This document shows, piece by piece, positions 51,047-63,065 of a stretch of 64,000 nucleotides of DNA (position 1 is the stretch's first letter; each line of letters opens with the position of its first letter). This stretch comes from Sesamum alatum. Taxonomy: Eukaryota > Streptophyta > Magnoliopsida > Lamiales > Pedaliaceae. The notes under the pieces are model-generated. The model worked only from the letters and a program-made list of their open reading frames with translations, was not told the DNA's origin and did not search any database. The translations under genes were made by a program, and so were the position numbers. The DNA is taken from the NCBI GenBank assembly GCA_034509735.1, contig JACGWO010000010.1, positions 186,001 through 250,000 of the forward strand. Direction: 5' to 3'.

Positions 51047-51621
51047 ACGTTCAATAAGAAGTAATCGACGAGAATTACGTTGTGTTTGATTTTATTTTTA
51101 TTTTAGATAAATATATATACTTTTTGAAAATTTACAAAAATTATAGAATTCGAAAGTTGGTTTGAAAAAATTAATTTTTTTTGGGACAAATTTAATCACC
51201 ATATCCACAATATTTGAGAAAATGCAGACATAATATAAGTAAATAAATGTAGAAATAATCACAAAATAAATATGGATTGAAGAAAAGTCAGTGAATTGAT
51301 CACCTGAAGACAAAAGTTAGCATATATTTTAATTGTCACGTTCACGCTTGAAATTTGAAACTAAGGCAGCTAACATCATGGCATACATACATTAAAATAA
51401 CTATTTTTGAACATTTCTTCTCGACGGCATAGTGCTGTACATTTCTTGTTGGCTTCTTTGTTCTTCATTTCTGTCATTTTCTTGGAAATTTCTGACACAA
51501 AAATCTCTTCTTTTTCTCCTCCTGAATTATTTGCGGGCTCAGCTTTTCAAACTTCTTGGGAGCTTTGATCGCAATATCTTCTTCAAACCTCTGCTTTCTT
51601 TTCTGTTTGTTGCAACTGAGA

Positions 51622-54325
51622 ATGTCTCGTAGCTTGAAGGATTGGGTGGAAACCATCTATGTTGTTTTAGCATTTTGCTCTGTGCTCTGCTTTGGAGCCC
51701 TTAAAAGTTGGTTCTTGATGATGTGTTTGCTTGTTGAATTCCTAGCTTTTTGTTGTTGGTTCTTGATGATCATTGTGATTGAAGAAGTTCTTCTTGTTTG
51801 AATGATGCAGGTTTGCTGGTTGGTCCAATTGCTGGTTTGATACTGATTATAGGGAATTTAGGGGTGATTTTAGGCCTTTTTCCTGCACATGTTGCTTGGA
51901 CAGTTTATACCCTTCTCAAGTAAAAATTTCTGGGTTTTCCTTCAAGAATTTGGTTATATTGATTTAGTGGTCAATTTGATTCTTGAAATTTGACATGGGT
52001 TTTTCATTTCTTGGATGAATTTGATGTTAACAGAACAGATAGGTTTGATGCACCACTTAAAGTTGCAATCTTGTTAGGGTTGCCTGCTTTGTTTGGTATC
52101 TGGTTGGCTCTTAGCATAGCTGGTAGTGTTCTTGTGGGAGTTGGATATGGCTTCTTTACTCCTTGGGTTTCTTCTTTTGAAGCCTTCAGACTTGAAGAAT
52201 CATCCAAGAAATTCTACCACTGCATTGTGGTAAAAATTATAACTCAATCTCTTCTTCTTGATTTTAACAAGGCACTTGGTGTTATGCTTTTCTTTGCTTT
52301 ACCAGTGTTGTGATATACATGCTTTTCGCTTGTCGTCCGATGGGATGTGATGTTTAGGACGGAACGTGGGGAACGATCAAGGGTAGTTGTACCGTGGTTC
52401 GTGATTTTGCAGACTTGTGTTATCATTCTTACCCAATCTGCTTGAAGGAGATTCGTGAAAATCCCTCTTCTAATGAGCTCCAACTTAGGTAACTAGGCTT
52501 GCTGTTGATATCATCATAAGTTATCTTGCTTTCACTATGTAGAGGCAAAAGATATTCAGAAAAATCAGATACTAGTCCAGTTAACTTGTTTCTGAAAGCA
52601 TTTGAAGCTTCATTTTCAAGATTCCCCTGATTGCAAAGTATTAGATTGTTAAGTTGGTGTTGTGGAATGCTGTTGTTCGTATTATCCATAACATACGTTT
52701 TATGACACTATCATCCAGGTTCGTTCACGTGCCTGCATGCATACTAGTCGGCCTGTTAGGCCTGGTTGTCGAAATCCCTCTTTACACAGCTATTGCCATA
52801 GTAAAGAGTCCGTTTATGCTGTTCAAGGGGTGGCATAGGCTACTACATGATCTGATCAGCCGGGAAGGCCCGTTCCTAGAAACTGCGTGCATTCCCATTG
52901 CTGGTTTGACAATCCTTATGTGGCCTCTTGTTGTTATAGGCAGCATCTTACTGGCTATTTTCACCAGCTTTTTCATTGGATTATATGGATCTGTAATAGT
53001 GTATCAGGTTAGATTCTATCCTTAAAAGTGTATTATATTACATTCGTTGCACTCTTTGCACTTACTGTACGTTTTACCAGTCGATTCTGTATTGATGTAG
53101 GAGAGATCATTCAGACGAGGTGTTGCTTATGTGATTGCCATGGTGGCAGAATTCGATGAGTACACAAATGACTGGCTTTATCTTCGCGAAGGCTCAATAC
53201 TTCCAAAGTACGGTAGACTTAAAATGGGATTCTAGTTTCGTTTTTTTGGTGGTCGTTTATCTTCAATTACACTAATTCTGTTACTCGTAATCAGACCACG
53301 CTACAGGAAGCGAAAACCGTCCAATTCATCTGAAACCACCATTAGCCGAAATCAGTCTTTACATGATAGATATGGTGCGGTCATGCACGAAGCTCCTGGA
53401 ATGCTTGTTCCGAGCCTAACCGCATCAAGATCCGTTAGAGAGGCTCTAAAGGAGGTGAAAATGGTGCAGGTATGCCTTTCTGATGTCGTATTTTTCTGTT
53501 GTATCTGCTGTTATACGTACTTATTCATACCATTGTCGTAAATGCAATAGATATGGGGAAGCACGATGAAATCATGCGAGGCAAGGGGAAGGGAACTATT
53601 GGATGCCGGTGTGATAACGCCAGCCGACCTCTCAGATTGGCTGAAGGCAAAGCATTCACATGATGCACCTATTATTGATCTTGGATTGCCTTGTTTCTCA
53701 TTTCTGCACACTCTTCTTTACTCCATCAAAGCTGGATCAACCGGTCTAATTCTTTTGGATGGCACTGAGGTTAACCATCTGAACAGACCTCAGGACAGAT
53801 TGCTGGACTGGTTTTTCCACCCTGTGATGGTCCTCAAAGAGCAGATCAGAGTCCTCCGGCTGGAAGAAGGCGAGATACGGTACCTTGAGAAAGTGATGCT
53901 TCTTGGAAACAACAAGGAACGTGCGCAGTCTTGGGAAAACGGGAGTCTTGGCCCTCAAGACGCTCTCCGAGCTGCTCAAATTGAGGGCATCTGTCGTAGG
54001 TAAGAACATCCTACGTACTATTTGTAGTCGCTAGTCCTGGACTTGAACTCAAGACCTCTGCTAAGTAAAACTGATTTCGCTGTGTGCTTTCAGGATGATG
54101 GGCATGAGCAGAAGTTTATCAAAGTTTCCAACATACAGAAGGAGATACCGACAAGTAGTAAAGGACCTGATCGCTTACTCCCTAGGAAACGAGGGTTCTT
54201 CTAAAGCCGTAGCTTATACTCTAACGAAGGACGGATCCACAAAATCCGTAATGTCTTCCACAGCAAAGGAAAGCTCCACGAGATCGATGTCCGTGAGGTC
54301 AGTCGCTTCCGTCGAGATTGTTTAA
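51622..54325 (+). CDS. Membrane protein of the At3g27390 type, unknown function
   Basis: Nine exons: 51622-51706, 51811-51919, 52034-52229, 52358-52488, 52719-53007, 53101-53207, 53295-53469, 53551-53999, 54094-54325. All phases agree and give 590 residues, near the length I recall for Arabidopsis At3g27390. Hydrophobic segments suggest several membrane helices: about residues 10-28, 30-62 (LLVGPIAGLILIIGNLGVIL), 70-105 and two in the exon 5 product (ACILVGLLGLVVEIPLYTAI; IAGLTILMWPLVVIGSILLA). Recognisable blocks are DGTWGTIKGSCTVVRDFADL, MLFKGWHRLLHDLISREGPF, AEFDEYTNDWLYLREGSILP and KKFYHCIV. The C-terminal third is soluble, with MVLKEQIRVLRLEEGEIRYL and a Ser/Thr/Lys-rich tail ending SVRSVASVEIV. 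Its role and localisation are not established as far as I know. An adjacent foldback element starts 83 bases after the stop. Confidence 0.9.
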
Positions 54326-54408
54326 GCCGAGTTCTTCCTGTACATTGAGCTCTTTTAGGTTACACATTGTATTGTAATTGGGAGGTGTACATAATTGTGT
54401 TGTGAGTA

Positions 54409-54586
54409 CGGATTAGATTTTCTATTGCAATTTCTGTTGCATCTTCTTTTTCGTCTCACATATACACGCCATGTGTATAAAATATTTTCTTAGATAAGAT
54501 TGATGACGTCGTATTTATACACGTGTTGTGTATATGTAAAATGAAATAGAAGATATGGCGTGAATTAGAATAGAAAATCCAATCCG
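54409..54586. mobile_element. Short foldback element, 178 bp, after the At3g27390-type gene
   Basis: CGGATTAGATTTTCTATTGC on the left pairs with CGGATTGGATTTTCTATTCT (reverse complement of the right end); arms continue through CATCTTCT(T/A)TTTC and CATATACAC to a short centre, giving a hairpin of about 75-base arms. Same family as 31973-32154. No target duplication is clear. Likely within or next to the 3' UTR. Confidence 0.75.
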
Positions 54587-55900
54587 ATTGTCAGGAACTT
54601 ATCTGAAAACTGTCATGATCAAAGTTGATAGGAATGTGATTTTTTTTTTTCTTTTAATCTTTCAATTTACTCATTGGCTCAAAATTATTATTATTTTTTG
54701 GGTTTATTGTGTTGACCAATGTGCTTTGAAGTTGACACTCGGCCAACCAAGAAATTGGAAATGTTGGCGTTTTCTGCATACCCAATCAAATTATATTCTT
54801 GAACTTAATTATTTACTTTAAATAAATTGATCACATATATTTCTATGTCACGAGACTCACGACCTTAATTTATATATCAATTATCAGCACTCAATAATAC
54901 AATTAAAATAAATAAAAAATGCACGTATTGGTGGGATTTAACTTAGTAATTTATAATTATCTAAAAATCATTATTAAAGTACATAAAATAACCATTATTC
55001 GGTGGATTCAACACATAATCTTACAATTATGGAATCTTACATCAAATCTCGTTTGCGTGAAATTAATTAATTTAAAAATTAAAAACTCAAGATATAATTT
55101 CACATTAGCTTCCTCCAAAGTGTTGGGCCCAGATTCTGAAGATAAGACTACAACATCAATTCCACAGTGGCATTGTTATCAAGTTGTTAAGGGTTGTTAA
55201 GGGGCCCAAATTACCTTTCTTTGACTACTCCAATTCCCACCAATACAAAAAGGCTATAAATTAGTACACTTACTTGGCAATTTATTTTTCTTTGTGGTGC
55301 GTAAGTTATTGACAAGATTGTGCTTAAATTAAATACATAGATGTGGTTTGTAATTAGATTGGTGTTTTACCGTGCGAAAGTATTAATTATTCTGATTTCG
55401 TATGAGTCTCACGATTTTATTCTCAAAAGGTGTATTGTTGGAGAGATGAGGCCTTAGGGCTAATAAGTCACTCAAATTCTTCGTTTGCAACTATGTGGTG
55501 CTTGCCTATATTATCAGCCCTCTAGACGAGAGGTTTGGAATGAGCACGTGACCTCGTTTATACAAACAACGCCAAGTTGATGCCTCAGAAAGCGAATTTG
55601 ACTAATTTTATTGCTTGGGATGCGATTCAATACACTTACACATAATTTTGATACAAGTTTTTTGTCCTCTCTTCCTCAAGTGAAATTAAGGGTACATATA
55701 CTACTCTTGTTTGCTAATATGGTAGGAAAACGTAAAGTACTACTTTATCCCTTACTACCTTGATACAATGTTAGGATTCATTGAATGCGGTTAACAAAGA
55801 AATTTGCCCAGTAAGCTTGAATTGTGTGGTTGTCCGTCAATCTTCTTTTATGAAGATGATTATTGTGCTTTGCTTGCTTTTTCTTCCATTAGTATGCTAT
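54587..55900. other. Intergenic, AT-rich
   Basis: No gene or recognised repeat; short open frames only. Confidence 0.5.
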
Positions 55901-56158
55901 CTTGCAATAGACTGCGGTCTCACTTATGTCACAATCTAATTGCGACTTCATCTCATCTCGCAATGTGTCACGACATCATATCTTTCCGTGCAACTTATTG
56001 TGACCTAATCTTATCCCGCAATTTGTTGCGGCTTCATATCTTGTCTCAAAATTTATTGCGACCTTATCTCATTTTGCAATGTGTCGCGACTCATATCTTA
56101 TCTCACAACCTATTGTGACTTTATCTCATCTTGCAATACGTCGCGACCTCATATCTTC
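55901..56158. repeat. Minisatellite, about 29-bp units, 8-9 copies
   Basis: Diverged units alternate the cores ATTGCGACTTCATCTCATCT and TCGCGACCTCATATCTTATC, each about 28-31 bases, so a 58-base double unit is apparent. The open frame across it (55804-56118) merely translates the repeat and is not a gene. Confidence 0.85.
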
Positions 56159-56526
56159 TCAATTTGAAAAAGTCTAAATTATCCTTTAGTTGTTGTTTTC
56201 CTCCATCACACACATATGATGAAAATTCAAGAACATGACAAATGCAAACAAGTTTGTGGCAATTTTCAGCCAATTATATTGGTTCAATTGGTCAGGACGG
56301 GTCATTTATATCAAGAAGTTACATGTTTGATTTCTTCCATAGATTGTATTAGTGGGTGATTAATAAGTATCCCAATAAACATTTAACTATCAAAAAGGAC
56401 GATTAGTCTTATGTCATATTTCCAATTTTCAATAATAACAAACACAATTTCTTTTCCACTATTCATTAACCTTGTGAAAACTATCATCGACAAAGCCACA
56501 AAAGAAAATAAACAATTACTTAAATA

Positions 56527-56921
56527 GGAAAAATTGTATTTTACGTCCTATAACTTACATCGTTTGTGATTTTGATCCCATTAATTTTTGGTGTAGCAAT
56601 TTTAGTCCCATAAGTCCACAAACATTGTAATTTTAATTCCATTGACAAAATTCGTTAAAATTTTAACAGAAGGAGCACGTGTTCTGTTAAGTCCACAAGT
56701 CACATCTAAAGAAATATTGTAATTTTAGTCCCATAAGTCCACAAACGTTGCAATTTTAGTCCCATGCACGTGCTCCTTCCGTTAAAATTTTAACGGATTT
56801 CGTCAATGGGACTAAAATTGCAATGTTTGTGGACTTATGTGACTAAAATTGCTACGTCAAAAATTAATGGGACCAAAATCGCAAACGATGTAAGTTATGG
56901 AACGTAAAATACAGTTTTTCC
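56527..56921. mobile_element. Mutator-type MITE, 395 bp, near-palindromic
   Basis: Ends GGAAAAATTGTATTTTACGT (left) and GGAAAAACTGTATTTTACGT (right, reverse complement) start inverted repeats of about 160 bases that include TTAGTCCCATAAGTCCACAA, which also occurs a second time in the left half. A perfect 9-bp target duplication ACTTAAATA lies at 56518-56526 and 56922-56930. Low divergence between arms suggests fairly recent insertion. Nothing encoded. Confidence 0.9.
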
Positions 56922-57169
56922 ACTTAAATATATATACTGAGAGACAAGTTGAACTTCAACACATGGTATTTTACGACTAGTTCATCTTTTCATTTTTCTT
57001 TTTTGAGTGAATCAATTACAATACGTATGAATTTCAATTATCTGCAATCAATATCCATGAATTATCAATATCAAATATATATACATATATAACTAATAAC
57101 TACTATTAAAATAGATTAGTAAGCTATATCCATAAATTAGTGGTACTTGAATTCATGACTCTTATCAAC

Positions 57170-57310
57170 AATGTTTTAGCTTAGTGGTTAACGTTAAGGT
57201 TCCATGAACAAGTTCAAGGTTATGGGTTCGAGTTCCATCGAACGTGTAGGTATTTGCTACACTTTATGTGATTTATAGTAATTTGGTTATTGTTATTAGT
57301 CATATTGATA
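57170..57310 (+). mobile_element. tRNA-derived SINE head, second copy
   Basis: Perfect A box TAGCTTAGTGG (57177-57187) and a B box with one mismatch, GGTTCGAGTTC (57225-57235), separated by 48 bases. It shares the CTTAxTGGTTAAxGTTAAG and ATGGGTTCGA stretches with the SINE at 48831. Boundaries are approximate. A 20-base A run at 57511-57530 is too far to be its tail with confidence. Confidence 0.5.
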
Positions 57311-58437
57311 GATTGGTTGAATGATGTATTGCTTAATTTATTAAGAGGTTGATATAATTATGTATATAATTTTCACTTGAAAAAAACCCACAACCTCTTG
57401 ATCATAGAGTCTCGATTTCGGCATTAAACTACGGCATTTGCCCTTGATTTTTTTATAATGATGAACATTGATATCAACTTATGTATATTCATGCAGTACA
57501 AACATTACATAAAAAAAAAAAAAAAAAAAAGGACAAGCATAATTCGACATAAAAGGACACCATGGCTACCAACCACATCATATTCTAACAAAAACAATTA
57601 AATTAAGTGGGACCTTTTGTATTATTAGGAATCCAAGAGGACAAGTAAATTTTGTTTGCCGCTCTCCATATCCAAAAAGAATGCTTGAGCCACCACTAAA
57701 TTGCTTTATTTTTATGTAGAGAAATCTCAATTTGAATTAAATTTGACCAAAATTAATCATACAAATTAGAACATTTATTATATAATCATAGTAAAAAAAA
57801 ATATCAATCACACAATAAATACAATAATTAATGTACAAATAACTAATTACAATAATCATATAAATGAGATAAGAATGAATTCAAGTAAATATGGTAAAAA
57901 GATCACATCCCAACATCGAAAAAACTTAATTAAAGAAGGCAGACGTTGAAATTCCCAAAGCACCATTCGAACATGTACCCACAATCTTCCGCTCAAGGGA
58001 GAGCCATGGACAAAAAGGTAATATATTTCCACCTGTCATATTACAGACGAGAATATAAATATCTCTTTCATTCTCCGTTCTTGAGATGTAGAAAACGAGT
58101 ACACTTTTCATACATGCTCTAGTTGTGGTTAACTCGAGAATTCACATATTAATTTATTTATTGGTATTTATAATATGATTAATTTGAGTGATTAATTTAA
58201 TTTTTTTTTTTAACCTATGTGGCTGTATGTATATGTGACAGCAACAATATTTATAGTATATAGGGCATTGCTAAAAACGTAGTCCAAGACGGCAAAAAGT
58301 CGAAAGCAGTGGTAGCCGCTATTTTCCACTATTGGATGGGAATCTATTAAAGAAAGTAATAAATAAAGAGAGTTTACTTAACTTCAAACTTCAAAACCAA
58401 CTCATTGGGATCCCCAAATCATTACCAATTAATAATA
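57311..58437. other. Intergenic
   Basis: AT-rich, no gene. A20 homopolymer at 57511-57530. Confidence 0.5.
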
Positions 58438-58680
58438 GGGATAATTGCAAAAAAATCCATGTGTTTTTATTTATTGCAAAATACTATAATGTGGTTTGAA
58501 AATATGCTAAAAAATTCCTCAATTTTGAAATATACTGCATCCTTCCCCCCATTTTTTTTAACGGAAAGGGGTGTTTTTGCAGGTTTTAGATTCCATGGGA
58601 GCTTTTTAGGCTATTTAGAAATTACATGTAGGTTTTTAGCAATTTTCGTAAACTACAGGGGTATCTTATGCAATTTTCTC
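58438..58680. mobile_element. Probable MITE, 243 bp
   Basis: GGGATAATTGCAAAAAAATC on the left against GAGAAAATTGCATAAGATAC (reverse complement of the right end), with further matching inward (CATGTG / CTACATG, TTGCAAAA / TTGCTAAA). The 9-base flanks agree only partly. Directly abuts the next element. Confidence 0.45.
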
Positions 58681-58688
58681 TGAATATA

Positions 58689-59131
58689 GGTAAATTACAA
58701 TTACCTTTTCTAAGATTTGGCGTAATTATAAATATTTCATCGTTGTTTGAAAAATTACAAAATATCCTCCTCACTTTAACGTCCGTCTAATAATTAGCCC
58801 GTTTCGTTTGGTTTTCATCCAATTATTGTGGAGAACTAATCCAAAATGCCCTTTTGAATTATATGTTATAATTTTATATATTTTTTAGAATATTCTAAAA
58901 TATTTTTATTTCACTAATGTTCTATGATTTATTTATTTAACCCACTCTCTTTTTTTAACATTTTTTTTCCAAAAAAACTAAAAGTTCAATAAGAGTAAAT
59001 TAGTATTTTTGATATCTTCATTTAGGGATTACATAATTGTTTTTTATTTAAGGGGTATTTCTAATTATTTTAAATAATAAAAGAGTATTTGTAATTATAT
59101 CTAATTTTAAGAAAGATAGTTATAGTTTACC
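58689..59131. mobile_element. Probable MITE, 443 bp
   Basis: GGTAAATTACAATTACCTTT on the left pairs with GGTAAACTATAACTATCTTT (reverse complement of the right end), continuing into TAATTATAAATA / TAATTACAAATA. Flanking duplication is weak. AT-rich interior with no coding. Confidence 0.5.
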
Positions 59132-59840
59132 GTAAATAATAAATATCCCACAATTATTCAAACTTATCATCTTTGGATTCCAAATCATTAATTGATTACA
59201 GTGATGGATTCAGGATCAGTTTTTCAGTATAATTAATGTACTACTGTTTTGCCGGAAATCAACCTCACATGGGGGTGTGCCAATTTTCCCGACTGCAACA
59301 TCGTAGCATGTGAAACCAGGAAACACTGCAACAGTGTACCAGAATTAGATTTATACTCCATCTTATAAACCATAAATTAAAATGAAAAAAATAATAGGAT
59401 TAATTATACTTAAATCCCATCTGAAAATAAAAAAAAAATACACTTACCTACAAATAATTTCCAAAATTAAACTAACACCCCATTCGAAAATTTATTGTTT
59501 ACACTTGACCTTATTTCGTTAGGGTTTGGATGAAAATGCTGACGTTAACAACAGAATTATACAAATTTTTAATTTTACTCCTCATTGTAACATTCTCATG
59601 TACTAATTTTGTACTTTATTGTAATTCAACCCTTGATCTCGGGCCTATTCGGTGGCCACTTTATTGACACGTTCATAAGGAGTCCGACAGATAAGCTCGC
59701 AAAAATATATGGAGGGTTATGTATGCATTTATCTATACTAATATATAAAGAAAACACCATTTTCACTCACAAAAGATAGTTACTTACACCGCGTCATCAA
59801 TTTTTTGTTATGCCAATAATATCCCTAAGTTAGTTTCTTT

Positions 59841-59893
<53 letters not shown>

Positions 59894-60533
59894 TAAGTGT
59901 GTTATAATATATTTTAAAGCATGAAATATTATTTATTGTATGCACGCAGGGACGACGTACCAAACCGACTAATTATTATAAAGTTGTACTCTGCGACGTA
60001 TGTATCTTGACGGTCCAACTAATTTAACGCTTTGTGTATAAACCAATGTTATTAGTCCAAATCAAGAACTCACCAAATTATCGACAAGTCGTTGAGGACT
60101 TGGACCTGAATCAAGAGTCTTTCTTGTCAACGATGGATTGATTCTTTCTGGATGAAATGAAGTCATAACGTAATGCTACCAAACCCAACATCCATACAAT
60201 CTCTATTCATATCATAGTGTAGAAAATCATATTCTTGTATAGTTACCGGATACCAGAGGTGGGTGCAACTTGGTTTATTTATCTAATAAGAATTAAAATT
60301 GAAGATGGTAGTTAGCAGTTACTATGGTTTTTAATTAAAAGGGTGGCAAAAAGTATAATAATATAATTACGTGCTGAAAGATGCTTCTAGGAAGATGCCT
60401 AGAATCTCCCCCTTCATCATGCATGTGATCCCCCTTTTTCTCTTTTCTTTTTCTTATATGTCCTAATCATTATCGCTCACTCTCACACTAACCCACACCT
60501 CATCCCACCAAGACAAACGTTCCCTCTCAAATC

Positions 60534-60578
<45 letters not shown>

Positions 60579-60637
60579 TCATTGAAAATTTTCATTCTAA
60601 ATTTATCTCTCCCATATTTTAAGTATCTTATATTAAC
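59132..60637. other. Intergenic with two long microsatellites
   Basis: No gene. A (CT)n run of about 41 bases spans 59845-59885 and an (AT)20 run spans 60537-60576. The latter is long enough to extrude a cruciform and to vary between individuals. Confidence 0.8.
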
Positions 60638-60895
60638 GGCTAGAATACAGTGACACCCCTTGGAATTAGATCAAAATACACAAATATGATCTATGTTTTA
60701 CAAAATTATAGCTACACCCCTTGACGTTATAATTGTATTACAACTACACTCCCTATTTAAAAGTAAAACTTACACTAATATCCCCTGAAAAATATTATAC
60801 TAACACCCCTCAGGAAGGTAACTATAATTATACAAAAAACAGGGAGTGTTTGTGTAGTTGAATCTGATCTTAAGAGGTGTCAATGTAATTTAACC
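60638..60895. mobile_element. Mutator-type MITE, 258 bp, copy 2 of the 3764 family
   Basis: Left end GGCTAGAATACAGTGACACC and right end (reverse complement) GGTTAAATTACATTGACACC; flanks TATATTAAC (60629-60637) and TATATTAAT (60896-60904) agree at 8 of 9 bases. The interior matches 3764-4019 over long stretches, such as GACGTTATAATTGTATTACA then ACTACAC, at nearly the same total length. Confidence 0.85.
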
Positions 60896-62614
60896 TATAT
60901 TAATTGCTACACCAAAAAAAGATGACATAAATTTTGAAATTATTTCTCATATCCCAATCTATCATTGAATCTGAAATTTTAAATTTGGATGGAGGAAGAT
61001 AGTATATATATATATATACACATAATGAGATAATTAATTATGAGATTAATGAAGGTGCTCATAAAGATTAGTACATTGGATTGAAAAGGATAGAGGCATG
61101 TATGTATACCCATTCATACACGTTTTAAAGTGCTTGTTTTTGTTTGGGATGCAAGCAGATAATAACTTTTTTCTTTGAATGGTATTTACTATAACACATC
61201 ATAAATAAAAGTACATCAGAAAGTACTAATTCTTTTACTATCATCCACAGTTCCATGGTCCTGACTGAATGAATCATTAGTGTTTTGTGTCATGACACAC
61301 TTTGTGTTTTTCGGACTAGTTTGGTTTTATTTAATTTCAGGCTTCATTTCCAGATTCTAGCTTATTTCAAGAACTGAAAATATTTTCACTTTGTTTCATT
61401 ATAGGACGAAAATATGTTTGAATCAGTTAGCTAAAAATGTTGAGATACATTTTCATACGTGAGAAAACGTAATGTATTGTTTTTAGCGAGCATTTCAACA
61501 TTAGTTGAATCTGCCGCCTACTTCATGTCAAATTTATATTTAGACGGTGAAAATAATAGAACCGAAAATAAGTGGTAATTTAAAAAAAAAAAAAAGAATG
61601 TATGTTTTCAAATAGTAAATAATAAAAATATGAGGTTAATTTAGAGAATATATATATAAAAACAAAGGAGTCCTTATCTTCTACTAGTGAAAAGCTCCAA
61701 ATGATGATCACTTGAAGTTAAAACTTAGGGAATCAAAGTAGTTGGGGCTGGGAGAGAAGTCTATATCCATATAGGGTAAGAAGGGTTGGCCTACCACCAC
61801 TGTAGACTTCTCTTCAAAGTTCATGAACCAATTTACTAAAGGCAAACCGAGGACCACAGCATCTCCCATACCACCTGTTCCTGTTGCCCTTTTAGTGCAA
61901 GAATAGCAAACCCCCAATTCCTGTTAACTCAATAGACACAAATGTACACATGTATGTCACATACAATGTGGTAAAAGAAGAAAAGAATCCAAGTAATAAT
62001 TTCAGTGGTTTGCACCTAAGTGGGGTTAAAGAAATGAAGATTGAGGAAGGTGCAGAAAATTTTCCCATACACTATATAGGCACATGGGGTCAGATCAGCT
62101 TTCCCAAACTCCAGCACGTGTCCGTAGCTTACACGGCAAGCCCTAGCGCTGTTTATCTGTAGTTTTGTACCATACCATCATCACTCAACTTCCCTTCTCT
62201 TCTTCTGCCTTCTTTCCAATTGTCACCCCAAAATTCCAAACCACAGGCATATTTTATAAGTACCATCTACAACTGCTTGTGCTGTTGCAGTATGATATTT
62301 ATGCCAATTGACAATTTCAGAGAATTTATTTTCTTCTGACTTATTAACTACTAGTAACAACCAACAAGTCAAAAAGTAAAAAGGGTAAAATTAATTGCAC
62401 ATAGTATAAGGATGGGGAAAGGGGAAAATTGGGATAGCTGGAACTACAGTTACAGGGGAAAACTATGATTGGCATAGTACAAGCATCAGAGGACTGAGGA
62501 CTGCAGTGCAGAAAAAATGAGGTAGAAGAAAAGAAAACCAAGAAATTAAAAACTAAAACATATATAGAGCTCTACTGAATGGCTTGGTTTTCAATCTTGC
62601 GCCCCGGAAAGGGA
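60896..62614. other. Intergenic, downstream of KRP
   Basis: No confirmed gene. An open stretch on the minus strand (61708-61920) preceded by an acceptor-like ttgagttaacag could be a lost or unrecognised exon, but lacks a matching upstream ATG exon and any known motif. A G-box core CACGTG lies at 62116-62121. Confidence 0.35.
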
Positions 62615-62815
62615 TTGATTTTCCATCCCATTGCAGAAAGAAGCTTTTTCTTACAGAATTGGATAATTGATTTACGACACTACTGAGAAAAAGCTTATTC
62701 GCCAATTCTTCTTCTTTGATTTTCACCCCAGCCCAGAAAGAAGCTATTTCTCTCAGAACTAATTAATAACCTACCATGCTATTGAGGAAAAGCTTCTTCA
62801 ATTTTTCTTCTTCGC
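62615..62815. repeat. Diverged tandem duplication, 100-bp period, in KRP 3' flank
   Basis: The motif CAGAAAGAAGCT occurs at 62634 and again exactly 100 bases on at 62734; flanking TTGATTTTC and the later GAGGAAAAGCTT / GAGAAAAAGCTT and CAATT(C/T)TTCTTCTT also repeat. Within unit 1, AAGCTTTTTCT and AGAAAAAGCTT can pair to form a hairpin. Confidence 0.7.
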
Positions 62816-63065
62816 TACAGTCACACTGCTACTTGCAGAATATATATGCAGAAACTTGGAAGAGGGAAATAGAGAAAGGCAGCGAGCTATACATCTCATC
62901 TAAAAACAGAAATTAAACCTAGAAGGTCAATCCCTAGACTTGAGCTTTAAATTAGTGGAACGATCGAGACTAATACCTAGTTTATTCACTTGACTGATCA
63001 GCTTCCAGGAGAAAATAATCAGGCAGCTTGCTAGGTCTTCCTAAAGAGTGAACGTTTCTTCTTCA

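Noticed and set aside
54020..54075. B-box-like sequence on the minus strand in the last intron of the At3g27390-type gene
   Set aside because: The intron is only 94 bases and no A box accompanies it.
55804..56118. 104-residue plus-strand open frame
   Set aside because: It is a translation of the 29-bp minisatellite; the periodic peptide reflects the DNA repeat.
61708..61917. 69-residue minus-strand frame that appears to begin MGVCYSC, like an N-myristoylated protein
   Set aside because: The first codon is TTG, not ATG; the nearest true ATG is 17 codons inside and removes the motif. No family match and no supporting exon upstream.
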